Notes: a model not told the origin generated them from the sequence alone. 64,000 nt of DNA from Lysinibacillus sp. ZYM-1 (GCF_001308875.1 NZ_KQ465107.1:62001-126000); one strand, 5' to 3'. Positions 46,290-55,583 are shown, numbered from the stretch's first letter. Made by a program: numbers and translations.

Positions 46290-47426
46290 TTATTGAATTC
46301 GACCAAAGCCTACTAAATATTGATTCCACCAATCAAGTGATTCAATGACAACTCCATTATTTTGAGCATCAATCATTGTGTTGTTACCTAAGTAAATACC
46401 TACGTGCGCTACACCAGAACCATAGCTAAAGAATACTAAGTCACCAACACGTGCTTCACCCGCAGAAATACGTTGTGTTGCTAAATATTGTTGTGATGCA
46501 GTACGTGGTAAAGAAACGCCTGCTTGTTTGTAAGACCATTGAACAAGACCTGAACAGTCAAAACCTGAAGTTGGGTTACTACCACCCCATACGTATGGAC
46601 GACCAAGGAATTGTTTCGCTGTAGAAATGGCATCACCTGAAGAGGCAGTCCCAGTTCCTGAACCAACGATAATTTTTTGTGGTTGTTGACCACCATCATT
46701 ATTTTGAATAGTTTGTACCACTGGTGTTGCTGCTTGAAGAGCACGTAAACGGGCCGCTTCTTCTTCAGCTGCCTTACGCTCTGCTTCTAAACGTTCTTCT
46801 TCCTGTTTTGTAGCAATTTGAGCTTTTAGAGCAAGTGATTTCGCTTCATTTTCAGCCTTTTTCACTTCCATTTCGCTTTCTTTTTGTTGAAGCTCTTGGA
46901 ATTGTTTTTGAAGCTCTTTTTGTTTTTCGTCAAGTGTAGCTTTTTGTTGCTCTAAGCTCACTTTATCGGCTTCTTGTTGATCCACTAATTCTTGGTCAGC
47001 ATCCATTAATGTTTTAACCGCTACGACACGATCCATTAAATCAGCAAAGCTTTTTGATTCAAGAACTACATTTAAATAAACGCCAACTGTGTTATCTTGT
47101 GCTTGGTATGCAGCCATTCGTTCGCTTAAAATTTTAGAACGTTGCTCAATACGTTTTTTTGTTTCAACAATGCTAGCATCAACTTCTTTAATTTCCGCTT
47201 GCACTTGTTTAAATACTTTTACTTTTTCGTCGATCTCTTTTTGTAATTTTGTTAATTCTTCTTGTAATTTTTTAACTTGTGTATCTATTTCAGCCTTTTT
47301 CTCAATCATTTGTTGAGAAGTTTCTTCAGCATGTACTTCTGTTGGTTGAACTGTATTAAATAATAAGCCGCCTGCTAGTGCTAAAGCTAGCACCATCGAC
47401 TTACGCCATTTATTGCGCTTACCCAC
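46290..47426 (-). CDS. cwlO: CwlO-like NlpC/P60 peptidoglycan endopeptidase
   Basis: This 378-residue secreted enzyme cleaves the gamma-D-Glu/diaminopimelate (or Lys) bond in peptide stems. A signal peptide ends after EVHA (about residue 33). Two coiled-coil regions follow (residues 35-115 and 145-235), then the NlpC/P60 domain with catalytic Cys in FDCSGLVQW, His in VAHVGIYLG and the third residue in MIDAQNNG. The layout is that of B. subtilis CwlO, whose coiled coil contacts the FtsEX complex. WalR-type sites lie upstream, as expected for a growth-essential endopeptidase. Confidence 0.88.
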   Translation of the reverse strand: MGKRNKWRKSMVLALALAGGLLFNTVQPTEVHAEETSQQMIEKKAEIDTQVKKLQEELTKLQKEIDEKVKVFKQVQAEIKEVDASIVETKKRIEQRSKILSERMAAYQAQDNTVGVYLNVVLESKSFADLMDRVVAVKTLMDADQELVDQQEADKVSLEQQKATLDEKQKELQKQFQELQQKESEMEVKKAENEAKSLALKAQIATKQEEERLEAERKAAEEEAARLRALQAATPVVQTIQNNDGGQQPQKIIVGSGTGTASSGDAISTAKQFLGRPYVWGGSNPTSGFDCSGLVQWSYKQAGVSLPRTASQQYLATQRISAGEARVGDLVFFSYGSGVAHVGIYLGNNTMIDAQNNGVVIESLDWWNQYLVGFGRIQ

Positions 47427-47605
47427 GTACCTTCATTTCCCTTCGTTTATCAATTTCGCTCTCGATACTCTATGTAATCTGTTGAACGATTTCTATTTTA
47501 TTTTAATTAATTGTTCTTATATATTTGTTTTAGCCTTTTAAAGTTTAGCATTTTCAGCATAACTTTTATACTATTTCCTATCTATTTAATACATTAGTAA
47601 AACTC

Positions 47606-47622
47606 GAAACATTTCTGTAACA
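47606..47622 (-). promoter_or_regulatory. Candidate WalR site, near match
   Basis: On the minus strand TGTTAC-AGAAA-TGTTTC fits the WalR direct repeat TGTWAH-N5-TGTWAH at 11 of 12 defined positions and points toward cwlO, about 185 bases upstream of its start. Confidence 0.45.
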
Positions 47623-47714
47623 TTCGCGAAGAAGCATGGTAATTCTACAAAACGCTTATATATTCTACACACATCCACTATTAGCTAATTCGACATTAGA
47701 CCCACGGGCAACTT

Positions 47715-47731
47715 TGTAATGTTTTTGTAAT
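47715..47731 (+). promoter_or_regulatory. Candidate WalR site, exact match
   Basis: TGTAAT-GTTTT-TGTAAT matches the WalR consensus fully. It is on the plus strand, opposite to cwlO and about 290 bases upstream. The rest of the 47427-47748 gap is AT-rich and holds no gene that I can see; it is probably the long cwlO leader. Confidence 0.5.
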
Positions 47732-47748
47732 ATTCCTTAGAAATGTTT

Positions 47749-47784
47749 CAAAAAAAATAGGTAGGGGAATAACCCCCTACCTAT
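47749..47784 (-). terminator. Terminator of the ABC1-kinase gene
   Basis: ATAGGTAGGGG pairs with CCCCTACCTAT and runs into eight Ts on the minus strand. The stem starts at the stop codon of the gene. Confidence 0.88.
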
Positions 47785-49796
47785 TGCCGCATGGATCGCA
47801 ATGCTTGTATTGATAATCTTACTAACAAAATAGCACATAAAAATAAACCTAAATAAGCGGCAGTGTTTAAATATACTGCATAAGAATCATGAATAAATTG
47901 TGAGATTGCTAAAAGGGCAACAGATATAATACCAAATGTGATCCCTACTAAAAGTAATACGAATCGAGAAAACAAATGTGTAATAAAACGGGCGTTATGT
48001 TCATCAGAGAAAACGTCATGATGCAAAATAATTTTTCCACTCTCAACGCGCTGAATTAGTTGATCCACCCTTCTTGGCATTTTACGCAAAGTTGGTATTA
48101 GCATGGATAATTCCTCTTGCAGGCGTTCTTTTGTAGCCATCGGTTCTCTAAATGGCTTTAGGAAAGAAGCACGCATATATGTAGCAGAAAAATCCTTAGC
48201 CTCCGTAAAAATATCAAAACGTGGATCAATTACCCGTAATGTTCCATCTAACGTCACCAGTGAACGGAGTGCTAATCCTACCGCAGGGTAAAAGGCTAGT
48301 CCAAAATCCCGTACCACTGTAAATAACGCATGAATTAATTCCTCTGTTGGTATGCGGTCAACATAAGAGATTTTAAGTAAAATTTGATCAATTGCTTGCT
48401 CCATTCTTGCGCGCTCCGCATGATCGGCATTTTCCACAAGTAGGGTTAAGCCATCGTACAAAACACTGGAATCATTTAGCTGAATACCCATCAAAAATAG
48501 CTTCAAACCCTCTTGTTGTGTGGCTCCCAATCTTCCTACCGCTCCAAAATCTAGCAATACTGGTATACCATCCTTCTCATCAATGTGAATATTTCCTGGA
48601 TGAGGGTCAGCATGAAAAATACCTGAAAAAAGCATCTGTTCAAAAAAGGAATATAATACCGTTCTTGCAAATTGTCTGCGATCAATGGACAAGCGATTGA
48701 ATTCAGATACCCCATCTGCCACACTATGTCCACGAATATACTCCATTACAATTATATTTTCATTACTGTAAGCTGTATAAATTTTTGGAATTCGGACCTT
48801 ATAATCACTTTTTGCTAATGCGTTCTTCACCTGTAACGTGTTACGTACCTCAATATCTAAATGAATCTCCTCACGTAGCCCGTCTGCGAATCCACCAGCC
48901 AATTCCCGAAATCCTAGTGATTCTGCCCAAGTAGATTTAGATGAAAGCCAATTAGCGAATTCCTCTAAAATTTCAAGATCATCACGCATAATTCCTTTTA
49001 CTTCTGGACGCAAGAGCTTGACCACAACATCTTCATAATTTTTGAGTCGGGCCTTGTGCACTTGGCCGATGGAGGCCGCTGCGATGGGCTCCATTTGAAA
49101 ATGGCTAAATACTTCATCCATTGATTGAGGAAGTGAGCCTTCTAAAATTTGTGTAACTTGCTCTGCTGGCAAAGGCTTCACACGATGTTGTAGCCTTTCT
49201 AGCTCATCTATAAAGATTGGTGAAAATAATTCTTTACGTGTAGACAGTACTTGCCCAAATTTAATGAATATCCCACCACATTGCTCTAATGTTGACCGCA
49301 ATGCAATCGCAAGCTCTTTTTCATTTTCACGTTGCCTCGCATATTTAATCGTTTGGACGACACCATTTGTAACAGCAATTTTTAATACTTGTCGCAATCG
49401 TTTCTGCTGTCGCCAATAGCTTCGCAGCCGTAATAGCAATGATTTTTGACCATTTCGGCGATCGCCAGTTGTTATGCCACTCGGATCAAATAGCTCAAAA
49501 ACCAAATACAGCAACATAGAAATGAGTAGCATACTTCCAATCCAAATCAGCGTGCTGACCTCTGTCACCGTTTGCATCATTGTTTCTGACAAAAAATCTG
49601 TATGACGCAAATAAGAGTACCAGTAAACAAAAGATGTTAATGTCACACTTATAATGACAGATAGCACTCTACGAACAAAATTAATATTTGAACCAATTAG
49701 GCGTCCGCTCACAATATAAATCAAACCTGATACTACAATGATTTGGATCAAAAATTTTAAAAAAATCAACAGCTTCACCTCCAAAGTCATTTCCAT
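47781..49796 (-). CDS. ABC1/AarF/UbiB-family atypical kinase
   Basis: This 671-residue protein has two or three N-terminal membrane helices, an ABC1 kinase-like core (about residues 175-480) and two C-terminal helices. The family motifs KFGQVLSTR, AAASIGQVHKARL, the catalytic Lys in VVVKLLRP, ADPHPGN and LLDFGAVG are all present. UbiB-type kinases support isoprenoid-quinone or lipid homeostasis; the substrate here is unknown. The extended N-terminal membrane part is common in Firmicutes homologues. Confidence 0.83.
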   Translation of the reverse strand: MEMTLEVKLLIFLKFLIQIIVVSGLIYIVSGRLIGSNINFVRRVLSVIISVTLTSFVYWYSYLRHTDFLSETMMQTVTEVSTLIWIGSMLLISMLLYLVFELFDPSGITTGDRRNGQKSLLLRLRSYWRQQKRLRQVLKIAVTNGVVQTIKYARQRENEKELAIALRSTLEQCGGIFIKFGQVLSTRKELFSPIFIDELERLQHRVKPLPAEQVTQILEGSLPQSMDEVFSHFQMEPIAAASIGQVHKARLKNYEDVVVKLLRPEVKGIMRDDLEILEEFANWLSSKSTWAESLGFRELAGGFADGLREEIHLDIEVRNTLQVKNALAKSDYKVRIPKIYTAYSNENIIVMEYIRGHSVADGVSEFNRLSIDRRQFARTVLYSFFEQMLFSGIFHADPHPGNIHIDEKDGIPVLLDFGAVGRLGATQQEGLKLFLMGIQLNDSSVLYDGLTLLVENADHAERARMEQAIDQILLKISYVDRIPTEELIHALFTVVRDFGLAFYPAVGLALRSLVTLDGTLRVIDPRFDIFTEAKDFSATYMRASFLKPFREPMATKERLQEELSMLIPTLRKMPRRVDQLIQRVESGKIILHHDVFSDEHNARFITHLFSRFVLLLVGITFGIISVALLAISQFIHDSYAVYLNTAAYLGLFLCAILLVRLSIQALRSMRQ

Positions 49797-49886
49797 TTCC
49801 TACTACCGCTAGTATAGCAAATTTATACATTAACTTTCTTTTATATGAACCATCGGAAAAATGACGTATATAAATTTAGGTAATCA

Positions 49887-49917
49887 AAAAGGGATGCTGT
49901 TTGTCAGCATCCCTTTT
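49887..49917. terminator. Terminator of tsdA
   Basis: AAAAGGGATGCTG and its perfect complement enclose a five-base loop with T runs, 1-2 bases after the tsdA stop. Confidence 0.85.
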
Positions 49918-49918
49918 C

Positions 49919-50869
49919 TTAATTAGTAGACAGTACTTTTTCCCAATCAATGGTACCATTTTTGATTTGTTCACGTTTTTCTTTAATCATAATATCATTT
50001 GGTTTACCGCCTTTTGGCCAGTCTTTATCATGATTTGGCCATTCAGGACGATCTTGCGCTAAAATAAACGCTGCTAAATCAGCGGCTTCCTGATCTGTTA
50101 AAGAATTTGTTGCACCTACCGGCATATTATTTTGAATATAGCCTGCCATTTTAGATAGGCGTGCCATCCCTGCCCCATCATTAAAGGAATTATCACCCCA
50201 TAATGCTGGACCAGTATTGGCACCAGTACCTGAGCCATCAGCAGCATGACAAGCTATACAGGACTGACCATAAAGCTCCTCACCATTCGCAACATCTGGA
50301 ATCGGAACATTCTTCATGTCGCTAGATCCAGCCCAATCACGTTTTGCCCCAATTGGAACACCTTCAGAAATATATGCAAAATAAGCGACCATAGCCTCCA
50401 GCTCATCACTATTCATATCAAATTTTTTCCCATTCATACTACGGACCATACAACCATTTATACGCTCTTCTATCGTGACAACACCACCTGAGCGTGCAAT
50501 ATATTGTGGATAATTGGCCATTACACCTACCAACGAAGATACTTGCTCATCGTACCCAGCACCAGCATGACAGCTTGTGCAAGATAATTGGTTCCCTACA
50601 TATTCATCTGCCGCAACATGTGTGTTATTGACAAGCTCATAGCCGTTTAATATGGCCTCTTTCATAGGTCCATCCGGCACTTCATCAATACTTGGTGGAG
50701 CATAGACAACTGACTGAGCAGCTGCTGTCGTTGGTAATTGCGTCTGCACTGTCGTTTCGTTCTCGTCCACAATCGAATCAACTGTAATTTTGTCACTAAT
50801 AATTGTTGCTACAAAAATTGTGCCTACTAACAGTACTGTCCCTGCTACTCCTGCTACTATAGGTTTCAT
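49919..50869 (-). CDS. tsdA: TsdA-type dihaem cytochrome c (thiosulfate dehydrogenase)
   Basis: This 316-residue protein has an N-terminal membrane anchor (residues 3-24) and two haem c motifs, CTSCH (about residue 97) and CIACH (about 203). Between them lies ERINGCMVRSMNGK, whose Cys matches the unusual axial haem ligand of TsdA. GVPIGAKRDW, GPALWGDNSFNDGAGM and KDWPKGGKPND are further TsdA hallmarks. By family it joins thiosulfate to tetrathionate or runs the reverse reaction, at the outer face of the membrane. It neighbours the persulfide/rhodanese cluster, whose reactions can yield thiosulfate, so the two may be linked. Confidence 0.85.
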   Translation of the reverse strand: MKPIVAGVAGTVLLVGTIFVATIISDKITVDSIVDENETTVQTQLPTTAAAQSVVYAPPSIDEVPDGPMKEAILNGYELVNNTHVAADEYVGNQLSCTSCHAGAGYDEQVSSLVGVMANYPQYIARSGGVVTIEERINGCMVRSMNGKKFDMNSDELEAMVAYFAYISEGVPIGAKRDWAGSSDMKNVPIPDVANGEELYGQSCIACHAADGSGTGANTGPALWGDNSFNDGAGMARLSKMAGYIQNNMPVGATNSLTDQEAADLAAFILAQDRPEWPNHDKDWPKGGKPNDIMIKEKREQIKNGTIDWEKVLSTN

Positions 50870-51054
50870 CTATAATACCCCCCTTTGTATACTCACTTAT
50901 ATTTTAGCAACATAACATTTTATTGGATGTGATTTTCCTCACACTACACTAAAATAGAACCATTAAGATGATAAAAATGGATAAATTATACATTAATTAT
51001 TGTTCTATAACAATAAAATCAAGACTTAATACCTCTTGCAGTATCCATTTTAAT

Positions 51055-51086
51055 CAAAAAATGTCGGGTACCTTAAGTACCCGACA
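51055..51086 (-). terminator. Terminator after the sulfur operon
   Basis: TGTCGGGTAC and its complement GTACCCGACA enclose a CTTAA loop and are followed by Ts on the minus strand, 15 bases after the DsbA-family gene stop. Confidence 0.87.
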
Positions 51087-51101
51087 CCTATCTATTTCGG
51101 T

Positions 51102-51806
51102 TTAAAGATTACATGCACCATCAGTACACGTTGCCTCTCCACTTCCCATCAACTTTATGGTTGGCTGAATACCCGCAATTTCTGCTGCCTGATGTAAAGT
51201 TCGCACAAAGACTTCGTTTGGCTCTGCCCCTTTAATGCCATAACGATTTTCAAACACAAAAAATGGCACACTTTGTATACCGAGTTGCTGTGCATCATAG
51301 CGATCCTTATCTAATGCGTCACTAAAAGCATTAGATGCTAAAATGTTCTTCGCCTCTTCTATATCTAGATCTAATTGTGCAATCACCTTTAATAAAAAAG
51401 AATGCTCATTCAAATCTTCCCCAGTTGTAAAATAACCAGCCATCAGCGCTTCAGTGTAAGCAGATGCTTTGCCAAATTGCTGTGTCCACTTTGCTAAACG
51501 ATGTGCTTTTTCTGTGTGCGCTGTTGTCATCTTTTCAAAATGATAATACAATCCAACTTCTGCAGCCCTTGATGCCATGCTCTCCGTCATGTCACGCACT
51601 TCTTCACCTGTTCCATTGTACTTCAGAGCCAATGCGTCTAAATAAGTTGGTGCATTTACTTTAGGCGTATCCGGGCCTATTTGATAGGTCTTGTATTCGA
51701 TTTCCACTTGTCCTTCATAGCCAGCAGTATCAACCGCTAGTTCCAGTTCTCGCTTGGCAATATAACAAAACGGACAAGTAAAGTCCGTGAAAACTTCAAT
51801 TTTCAT
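51102..51806 (-). CDS. FrnE-like DsbA-family oxidoreductase
   Basis: This 234-residue thioredoxin-fold protein has the active site FTCPFCY near residues 9-15, the helical insertion of the FrnE group (HTEKAHRLAKWTQQFGK) and the cis-Pro loop GIQSVPFF. It ends in CTDGACNL, giving two extra C-terminal Cys. No signal peptide is present, so it acts in the cytosol. The ATG at 51806 has GGAGGG upstream, and the gene follows the TauE gene by 2 bases. In this context a role in handling protein or low-molecular-weight persulfides is plausible, but inferred. Confidence 0.83.
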   Translation of the reverse strand: MKIEVFTDFTCPFCYIAKRELELAVDTAGYEGQVEIEYKTYQIGPDTPKVNAPTYLDALALKYNGTGEEVRDMTESMASRAAEVGLYYHFEKMTTAHTEKAHRLAKWTQQFGKASAYTEALMAGYFTTGEDLNEHSFLLKVIAQLDLDIEEAKNILASNAFSDALDKDRYDAQQLGIQSVPFFVFENRYGIKGAEPNEVFVRTLHQAAEIAGIQPTIKLMGSGEATCTDGACNL

Positions 51807-51808
51807 GG

Positions 51809-52594
51809 TTATATCCCTCCAATAATATCTACCCAAATTTTAATGGCAGTTGCTAATATGAGCATAGCTAAAATGCCTTGTAAGACTTTTGTATTTATTT
51901 TTTTTCCGGCTTTTGCACCAAGAGGAGCCGCTATTAGGCTGGCTATAATCATGATGAGCGCGGGATAATATTCAACTTGTCCAGTCATTAATTTCCCCAT
52001 CATCCCCCCTATTGAGGAGATAAATGTAATGGCTAAGCTAGTTGCAATGGTCATACGCGTAGGAATCCCTAAAACCACTAACATGATCGGGACTAATAAG
52101 AAGCCCCCACCTGCCCCCACAATTCCTGATCCGATACCAACAACTAAAGCCAATATGATTGCAAGTGATTTATTAAACGTAACCTCCTGCAACGGTTTAT
52201 CATCGATTTGTTTTTTGGGAATAAACATCATGACTGCAGCTATTAATGCAAGGACACCATAAACAATATTAATGCCCGACTCTGATAAAAACTTGGAACC
52301 AAAACTACCAACAAAACTTCCCGTTAATATAGCGCCACCCATATAGATAATAAGTGATTTATTTAAATATCCACCTTTGCGATATACCCAAACACCAGCA
52401 ATGGATGCAAAAAATACTTGTACGGCAATAATTCCAGAAACCGCATGCGCCGAAAAGGCCACAAGTCCTAATAATGGTGGAATATAAAGTAACATCGGAT
52501 AATTAATAATAGCACCGCCGATACCTAACATCCCTGATACAAATGAACCGATAAAACCAATAAAGAAGATCGTTAATATCCATGTAATATCCAT
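51809..52594 (-). CDS. yrkJ: TauE/SafE-family sulfur anion exporter
   Basis: This 261-residue protein has eight hydrophobic helices in two repeats ([13 protein letters not shown] and [13 protein letters not shown] are the matching signatures). Family members move sulfite, thiosulfate or organosulfonates. Its position between TusA and DsbA genes and the match to B. subtilis yrkJ, which also closes a DsrE-TusA-rhodanese group, support sulfite or thiosulfate export from persulfide oxidation. Confidence 0.84.
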   Translation of the reverse strand: MDITWILTIFFIGFIGSFVSGMLGIGGAIINYPMLLYIPPLLGLVAFSAHAVSGIIAVQVFFASIAGVWVYRKGGYLNKSLIIYMGGAILTGSFVGSFGSKFLSESGINIVYGVLALIAAVMMFIPKKQIDDKPLQEVTFNKSLAIILALVVGIGSGIVGAGGGFLLVPIMLVVLGIPTRMTIATSLAITFISSIGGMMGKLMTGQVEYYPALIMIIASLIAAPLGAKAGKKINTKVLQGILAMLILATAIKIWVDIIGGI

Positions 52595-52626
52595 TTATTC
52601 TTCCTTCTTTCGAAAAAGCGAAAGAA

Positions 52627-52653
52627 GGGTTGTTCTACTTTAATAGACAACCC
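52627..52653 (-). terminator. Weak hairpin after tusA
   Basis: GGGTTGT pairs with ACAACCC across 13 bases, between tusA and the TauE gene; the T tract is poor, so it may only attenuate. Confidence 0.4.
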
Positions 52654-52663
52654 TCCAATAGCT

Positions 52664-52891
52664 TTAAGCTTTCTGAATTAAAAATGTAATGACACCAGCT
52701 TCTTCGGATTGATCTACTATATTATGACCTCCAGCTTTTGCCCAAGCAGGAATATCCGCTAAAGCTCCTTTATCTGTCACCTGAACTTCTAAAATTTCTC
52801 CAGTATTTAATGTGTCTATCGCCTTTTTTGTTTTCACAATAGGCATTGGACACGAAAGACCTTTTGCATCTAATTGTAAATTTGACTTCAT
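52664..52891 (-). CDS. yrkI: TusA-like sulfur carrier protein
   Basis: This 75-residue protein is a single TusA domain with the persulfide-carrying Cys in KGLSCPMPIVK near residue 13. It relays sulfane sulfur between rhodaneses and acceptors. The ATG at 52891 follows AAGGGG; an open 35-codon extension upstream lacks family character. Its sequence closely parallels the N-terminal domain of the TusA-rhodanese fusion at 54661, so one probably arose by duplication. Confidence 0.86.
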   Translation of the reverse strand: MKSNLQLDAKGLSCPMPIVKTKKAIDTLNTGEILEVQVTDKGALADIPAWAKAGGHNIVDQSEEAGVITFLIQKA

Positions 52892-53036
52892 ATTGATCCC
52901 CTTCAACACGGCAAAGATTGTAAGCGATTTTGCCAGTTCTTCTTGTTTTTTAAATTCATGAAGGATGAGCGCCTTCAATTTCTGGAATATACACATTTAT
53001 AGTACATAGACGTATTCATTGCACTTTTAGTATATT

Positions 53037-54164
53037 TTATCGAACAGCACAGCGATTTGGACCGATTTCCATTTCAGTTTGTTCCTCTGGTGCAGGTGTT
53101 ATTTTCCCCATATTTACCTGACGAATTTCTTGATAGGCATTGGGTTGTGGGGGCAATTGATCTGTCACGACACGTTTAAATTCTACTTCATCATGAATAT
53201 TCAAACCATGATTTTGTACAAATAAATCCCCTAGTCGTTTCGCTACTGTCCCATCTTCGTTAAGTTCATCAATTATCATAAAGTGAGCTGGTAACACGAT
53301 AAGCTCACCCGACAATTCTCGATAACGCTTGTAAAGTGTATCTCGTAAATCTCCAACCCAATCTTCAGCAAGACCTGCTAAATCAGGACGTCCAATAGAA
53401 TCGACAAATAAAATATCCCCTGTTAACAAATATTTGCTATCGACAACAAATGATGTAGAGCCAATTGTATGACCTGGTGAGTAGATAGCTCCTACATCTA
53501 TTTTGGACGTTCCAATTTGAACAGTCACTCCATCAACTAACGGTGTATACGGAAAAACAACCTCTTCTGCATCTTTCGGTGGTAAGTAATAGACTGCACC
53601 AGTGGCCTCAGCTATATGACGTCCACCCGAAATATGATCGGCATGTAAATGCGTATCAAAAATATGTCTGATTTTCACATTCTTCTGTTCTGCAAAACTT
53701 GTAAATACATCTGTAAAACGAACAGCATCAATGATTGCTGCCTCTCCTTCAGATATCACCATGTAAGAAAGACAGCCCTTCCCTAAACGTACGAATTGAT
53801 AAAGTTCTCCACCGCCTGTTAAATCTCCAACTTTAATAGGCTCTAAATACTCACTCCAAGATTTCATGCCCCCTGCTAAATAAGCAACATCACGACCAGC
53901 TTCTGACAACATTTCAGCGACCATCAATGATGATCCCTCTTTAGCACAAACTACAAGAATTTTTTTATTGGAGGGGATTTTCGGCAAAATCTCCTCCACA
54001 CCATCTAGCAGTTCAAAATATGGTACATTTAAATATTCAAATCGATGACCTTCAATTTTCCAATCTTCGAACGCATCTGCATTACGAACATCTAAAATAA
54101 ACAACTCTTCATTGTTAATGACCTTTTTAGCAATTTGTGAAGCGTCCCATTTCTGCGTTGACAT
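53037..54164 (-). CDS. yrkH: Rhodanese/metallo-beta-lactamase persulfide-metabolising protein
   Basis: This 375-residue protein has an N-terminal rhodanese domain (about residues 1-110, active Cys in CAKEGSS) followed by a metallo-beta-lactamase domain with the metal motif [13 protein letters not shown] and later [25 protein letters not shown] and LPAHF. The MBL part resembles persulfide dioxygenases of the ETHE1/CstB type. It ends in GPNRCAVR. Compared with CstB of Staphylococcus, the rhodanese comes first. The ATG at 54164 has GGGGG upstream, inside a CstR-type operator. Expected role: oxidise bound persulfide to sulfite or thiosulfate. Confidence 0.82.
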   Translation of the reverse strand: MSTQKWDASQIAKKVINNEELFILDVRNADAFEDWKIEGHRFEYLNVPYFELLDGVEEILPKIPSNKKILVVCAKEGSSLMVAEMLSEAGRDVAYLAGGMKSWSEYLEPIKVGDLTGGGELYQFVRLGKGCLSYMVISEGEAAIIDAVRFTDVFTSFAEQKNVKIRHIFDTHLHADHISGGRHIAEATGAVYYLPPKDAEEVVFPYTPLVDGVTVQIGTSKIDVGAIYSPGHTIGSTSFVVDSKYLLTGDILFVDSIGRPDLAGLAEDWVGDLRDTLYKRYRELSGELIVLPAHFMIIDELNEDGTVAKRLGDLFVQNHGLNIHDEVEFKRVVTDQLPPQPNAYQEIRQVNMGKITPAPEEQTEMEIGPNRCAVR

Positions 54165-54169
54165 ATATA

Positions 54170-54185
54170 TAACCCCCATAGGTAT
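54170..54185. promoter_or_regulatory. CstR-type operator 4 (upstream of yrkH)
   Basis: TAACC-CCCATA-GGTAT has the same 16-base frame as the other three sites of the cluster, with two mismatches in the left arm. It overlaps the ribosome binding site of the rhodanese-MBL gene. Confidence 0.55.
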
Positions 54186-54248
54186 AATTTCGAAGTTTTT
54201 AGAGTGGAGAGCGTTTTTCACTCTCCGCCTTCATTGCACAAAAACCAT

Positions 54249-54644
54249 TTAGAAAGTTAGTGATGGTGCTGCATCTTTTGCAAATTCAAGGAAGGTTACA
54301 GCTCCACCCACTGCAATACCGTCAATAAAATCATCCGTCGATAAACTCATTACATCCATAGTCATTTGACAAGCAATAAATGTCACACCTAATTCTTGTG
54401 CCATTTCCACTAGTTGAGGTATGGTCGGAACATTAGCTTTCGCAAAACCTTCTGCATAATGCTCTGCTCCAGCAGGCATTGGTAATGCATGCATGCCTTG
54501 CTTATGAATCAGATTTAAACCTTCAAACGTGAAAAAGATTGCTACCTCCTTCTCAGAAGCTGCAGCTGCTGTTGCGATGTTAAACACCTTATACGCATCA
54601 AATAAACCACCGTTACTTGCAATAATCGCTACTTTGTTTGACAT
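54249..54644 (-). CDS. yrkE: DsrE-family sulfur relay protein
   Basis: This 131-residue DsrE/DsrF-like protein has the N-terminal strand VAIIASNGG, the family FFTFEGLNLI and a Cys in FIACQMTMDVM that is the likely sulfur-carrying residue. By family it accepts sulfane sulfur from TusA or rhodanese. It lies 16 bases after the TusA-rhodanese gene, as in the B. subtilis yrkE/yrkF pair but with the order reversed. Confidence 0.85.
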   Translation of the reverse strand: MSNKVAIIASNGGLFDAYKVFNIATAAAASEKEVAIFFTFEGLNLIHKQGMHALPMPAGAEHYAEGFAKANVPTIPQLVEMAQELGVTFIACQMTMDVMSLSTDDFIDGIAVGGAVTFLEFAKDAAPSLTF

Positions 54645-54660
54645 AATAAAATTCCTCCAA

Positions 54661-55215
54661 TTAAATGTTTTTTGTTAAATCACCTTTCCAGGATGTCATT
54701 CCTGGTAAGACGTTAAATACCTTTGCAAAACCACGTGAAGCTAGCTTCTGCGCAGCCATATCACTACGCTTGCCAGTACGACAAATAACATAGATCTCCT
54801 GCTCTTTATCGAGCTCCGAAAGACGTGTATCTAATTCACTAATCGGAATAGATTTAGCGCCTTCAATATGCCCGAAAGCAAATTCAGCTTCCTCTCGTAC
54901 ATCAAGAATTAATCCATCACGATTGGTGATCTGCTCTAGGTCAATTGTTTGATCAAATGTAACTTCTTCTATTAGATCGTTTGTACATTTGCGAATATAG
55001 TGCTTTAGCACGCCATCATTTTCTAATGTGCCAATATATTGGTGACCTACAGTTTCTGCCCATGCTGCAACATCAGCTTTTGATCCTTTATCTGTCGCAG
55101 ATACTTCTAATATTTGACCATCCACTAAATCAGCCATTGCTTTTTTCGTTTTCACAATTGGCATTGGGCAAGAAAGGCCCTTGGCATCTAGCTGAAAATC
55201 CACCTTCATACTCAT
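54661..55215 (-). CDS. yrkF: TusA-rhodanese fusion sulfurtransferase
   Basis: This 184-residue protein joins a TusA domain (Cys in KGLSCPMPIVK) and a rhodanese domain (about residues 90-180, active Cys in CRTGKRSDMA). Staphylococcal CstA adds a further domain; this two-domain form equals B. subtilis YrkF. The ATG at 55215 is chosen because GGAGG sits 5 bases before it; two other in-frame ATGs flank it. A CstR-type operator lies 12 bases upstream. Confidence 0.87.
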   Translation of the reverse strand: MSMKVDFQLDAKGLSCPMPIVKTKKAMADLVDGQILEVSATDKGSKADVAAWAETVGHQYIGTLENDGVLKHYIRKCTNDLIEEVTFDQTIDLEQITNRDGLILDVREEAEFAFGHIEGAKSIPISELDTRLSELDKEQEIYVICRTGKRSDMAAQKLASRGFAKVFNVLPGMTSWKGDLTKNI

Positions 55216-55227
55216 TACAACCTCCAT

Positions 55228-55243
55228 ATACCTATAAGGGTAT
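55228..55243. promoter_or_regulatory. CstR-type operator 3 (upstream of yrkF)
   Basis: ATACC-TATAAG-GGTAT is a palindrome with perfect arms, just upstream of the yrkF ribosome binding site. Confidence 0.75.
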
Positions 55244-55275
55244 TATTTTTAACAAAAAAATTTAGCGATAATCGA

Positions 55276-55572
55276 TTATTGTACTTCGCCCTCCCAGGCT
55301 AACATACCACCAACCATATTTGAGACTTCAAAGCCTTTACTTTCTAATATTTCGGTAGCACGGCCACTACGAGCACCAGATCGACAAACCATTATATATT
55401 GTTCATTTTTATTTAAATCCTGTATTCGAAACTCTAATAAGCCAAGTGGTATATGCATGACACCAGGAATATGCCCTGCTGCTACCTCATCTACCTCTCG
55501 TACATCAATAAGGTTCAACTTTTTTTCCTGTTCTATCGCTTGTTGTACTTCTTTTGCTGTAATTTCCCTCAT
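55276..55572 (-). CDS. Single-domain rhodanese
   Basis: This 98-residue sulfurtransferase has the active-site loop CRSGARSGRA near residue 63 and LIDVREVDEV earlier. GGAGGAG precedes the ATG. It lies 11 bases after another rhodanese gene and 32 bases before the CstR operator of the next unit. It probably passes sulfane sulfur within this cluster. Confidence 0.87.
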   Translation of the reverse strand: MREITAKEVQQAIEQEKKLNLIDVREVDEVAAGHIPGVMHIPLGLLEFRIQDLNKNEQYIMVCRSGARSGRATEILESKGFEVSNMVGGMLAWEGEVQ

Positions 55573-55583
55573 TTGCTCTCCTC

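Noticed and set aside
54195..54240. Inverted repeat GGAGAG/CTCTCC between dsrE and yrkH genes
   Set aside because: It lacks a T tract on either strand, so I did not call it a terminator; it may still form an RNA hairpin.
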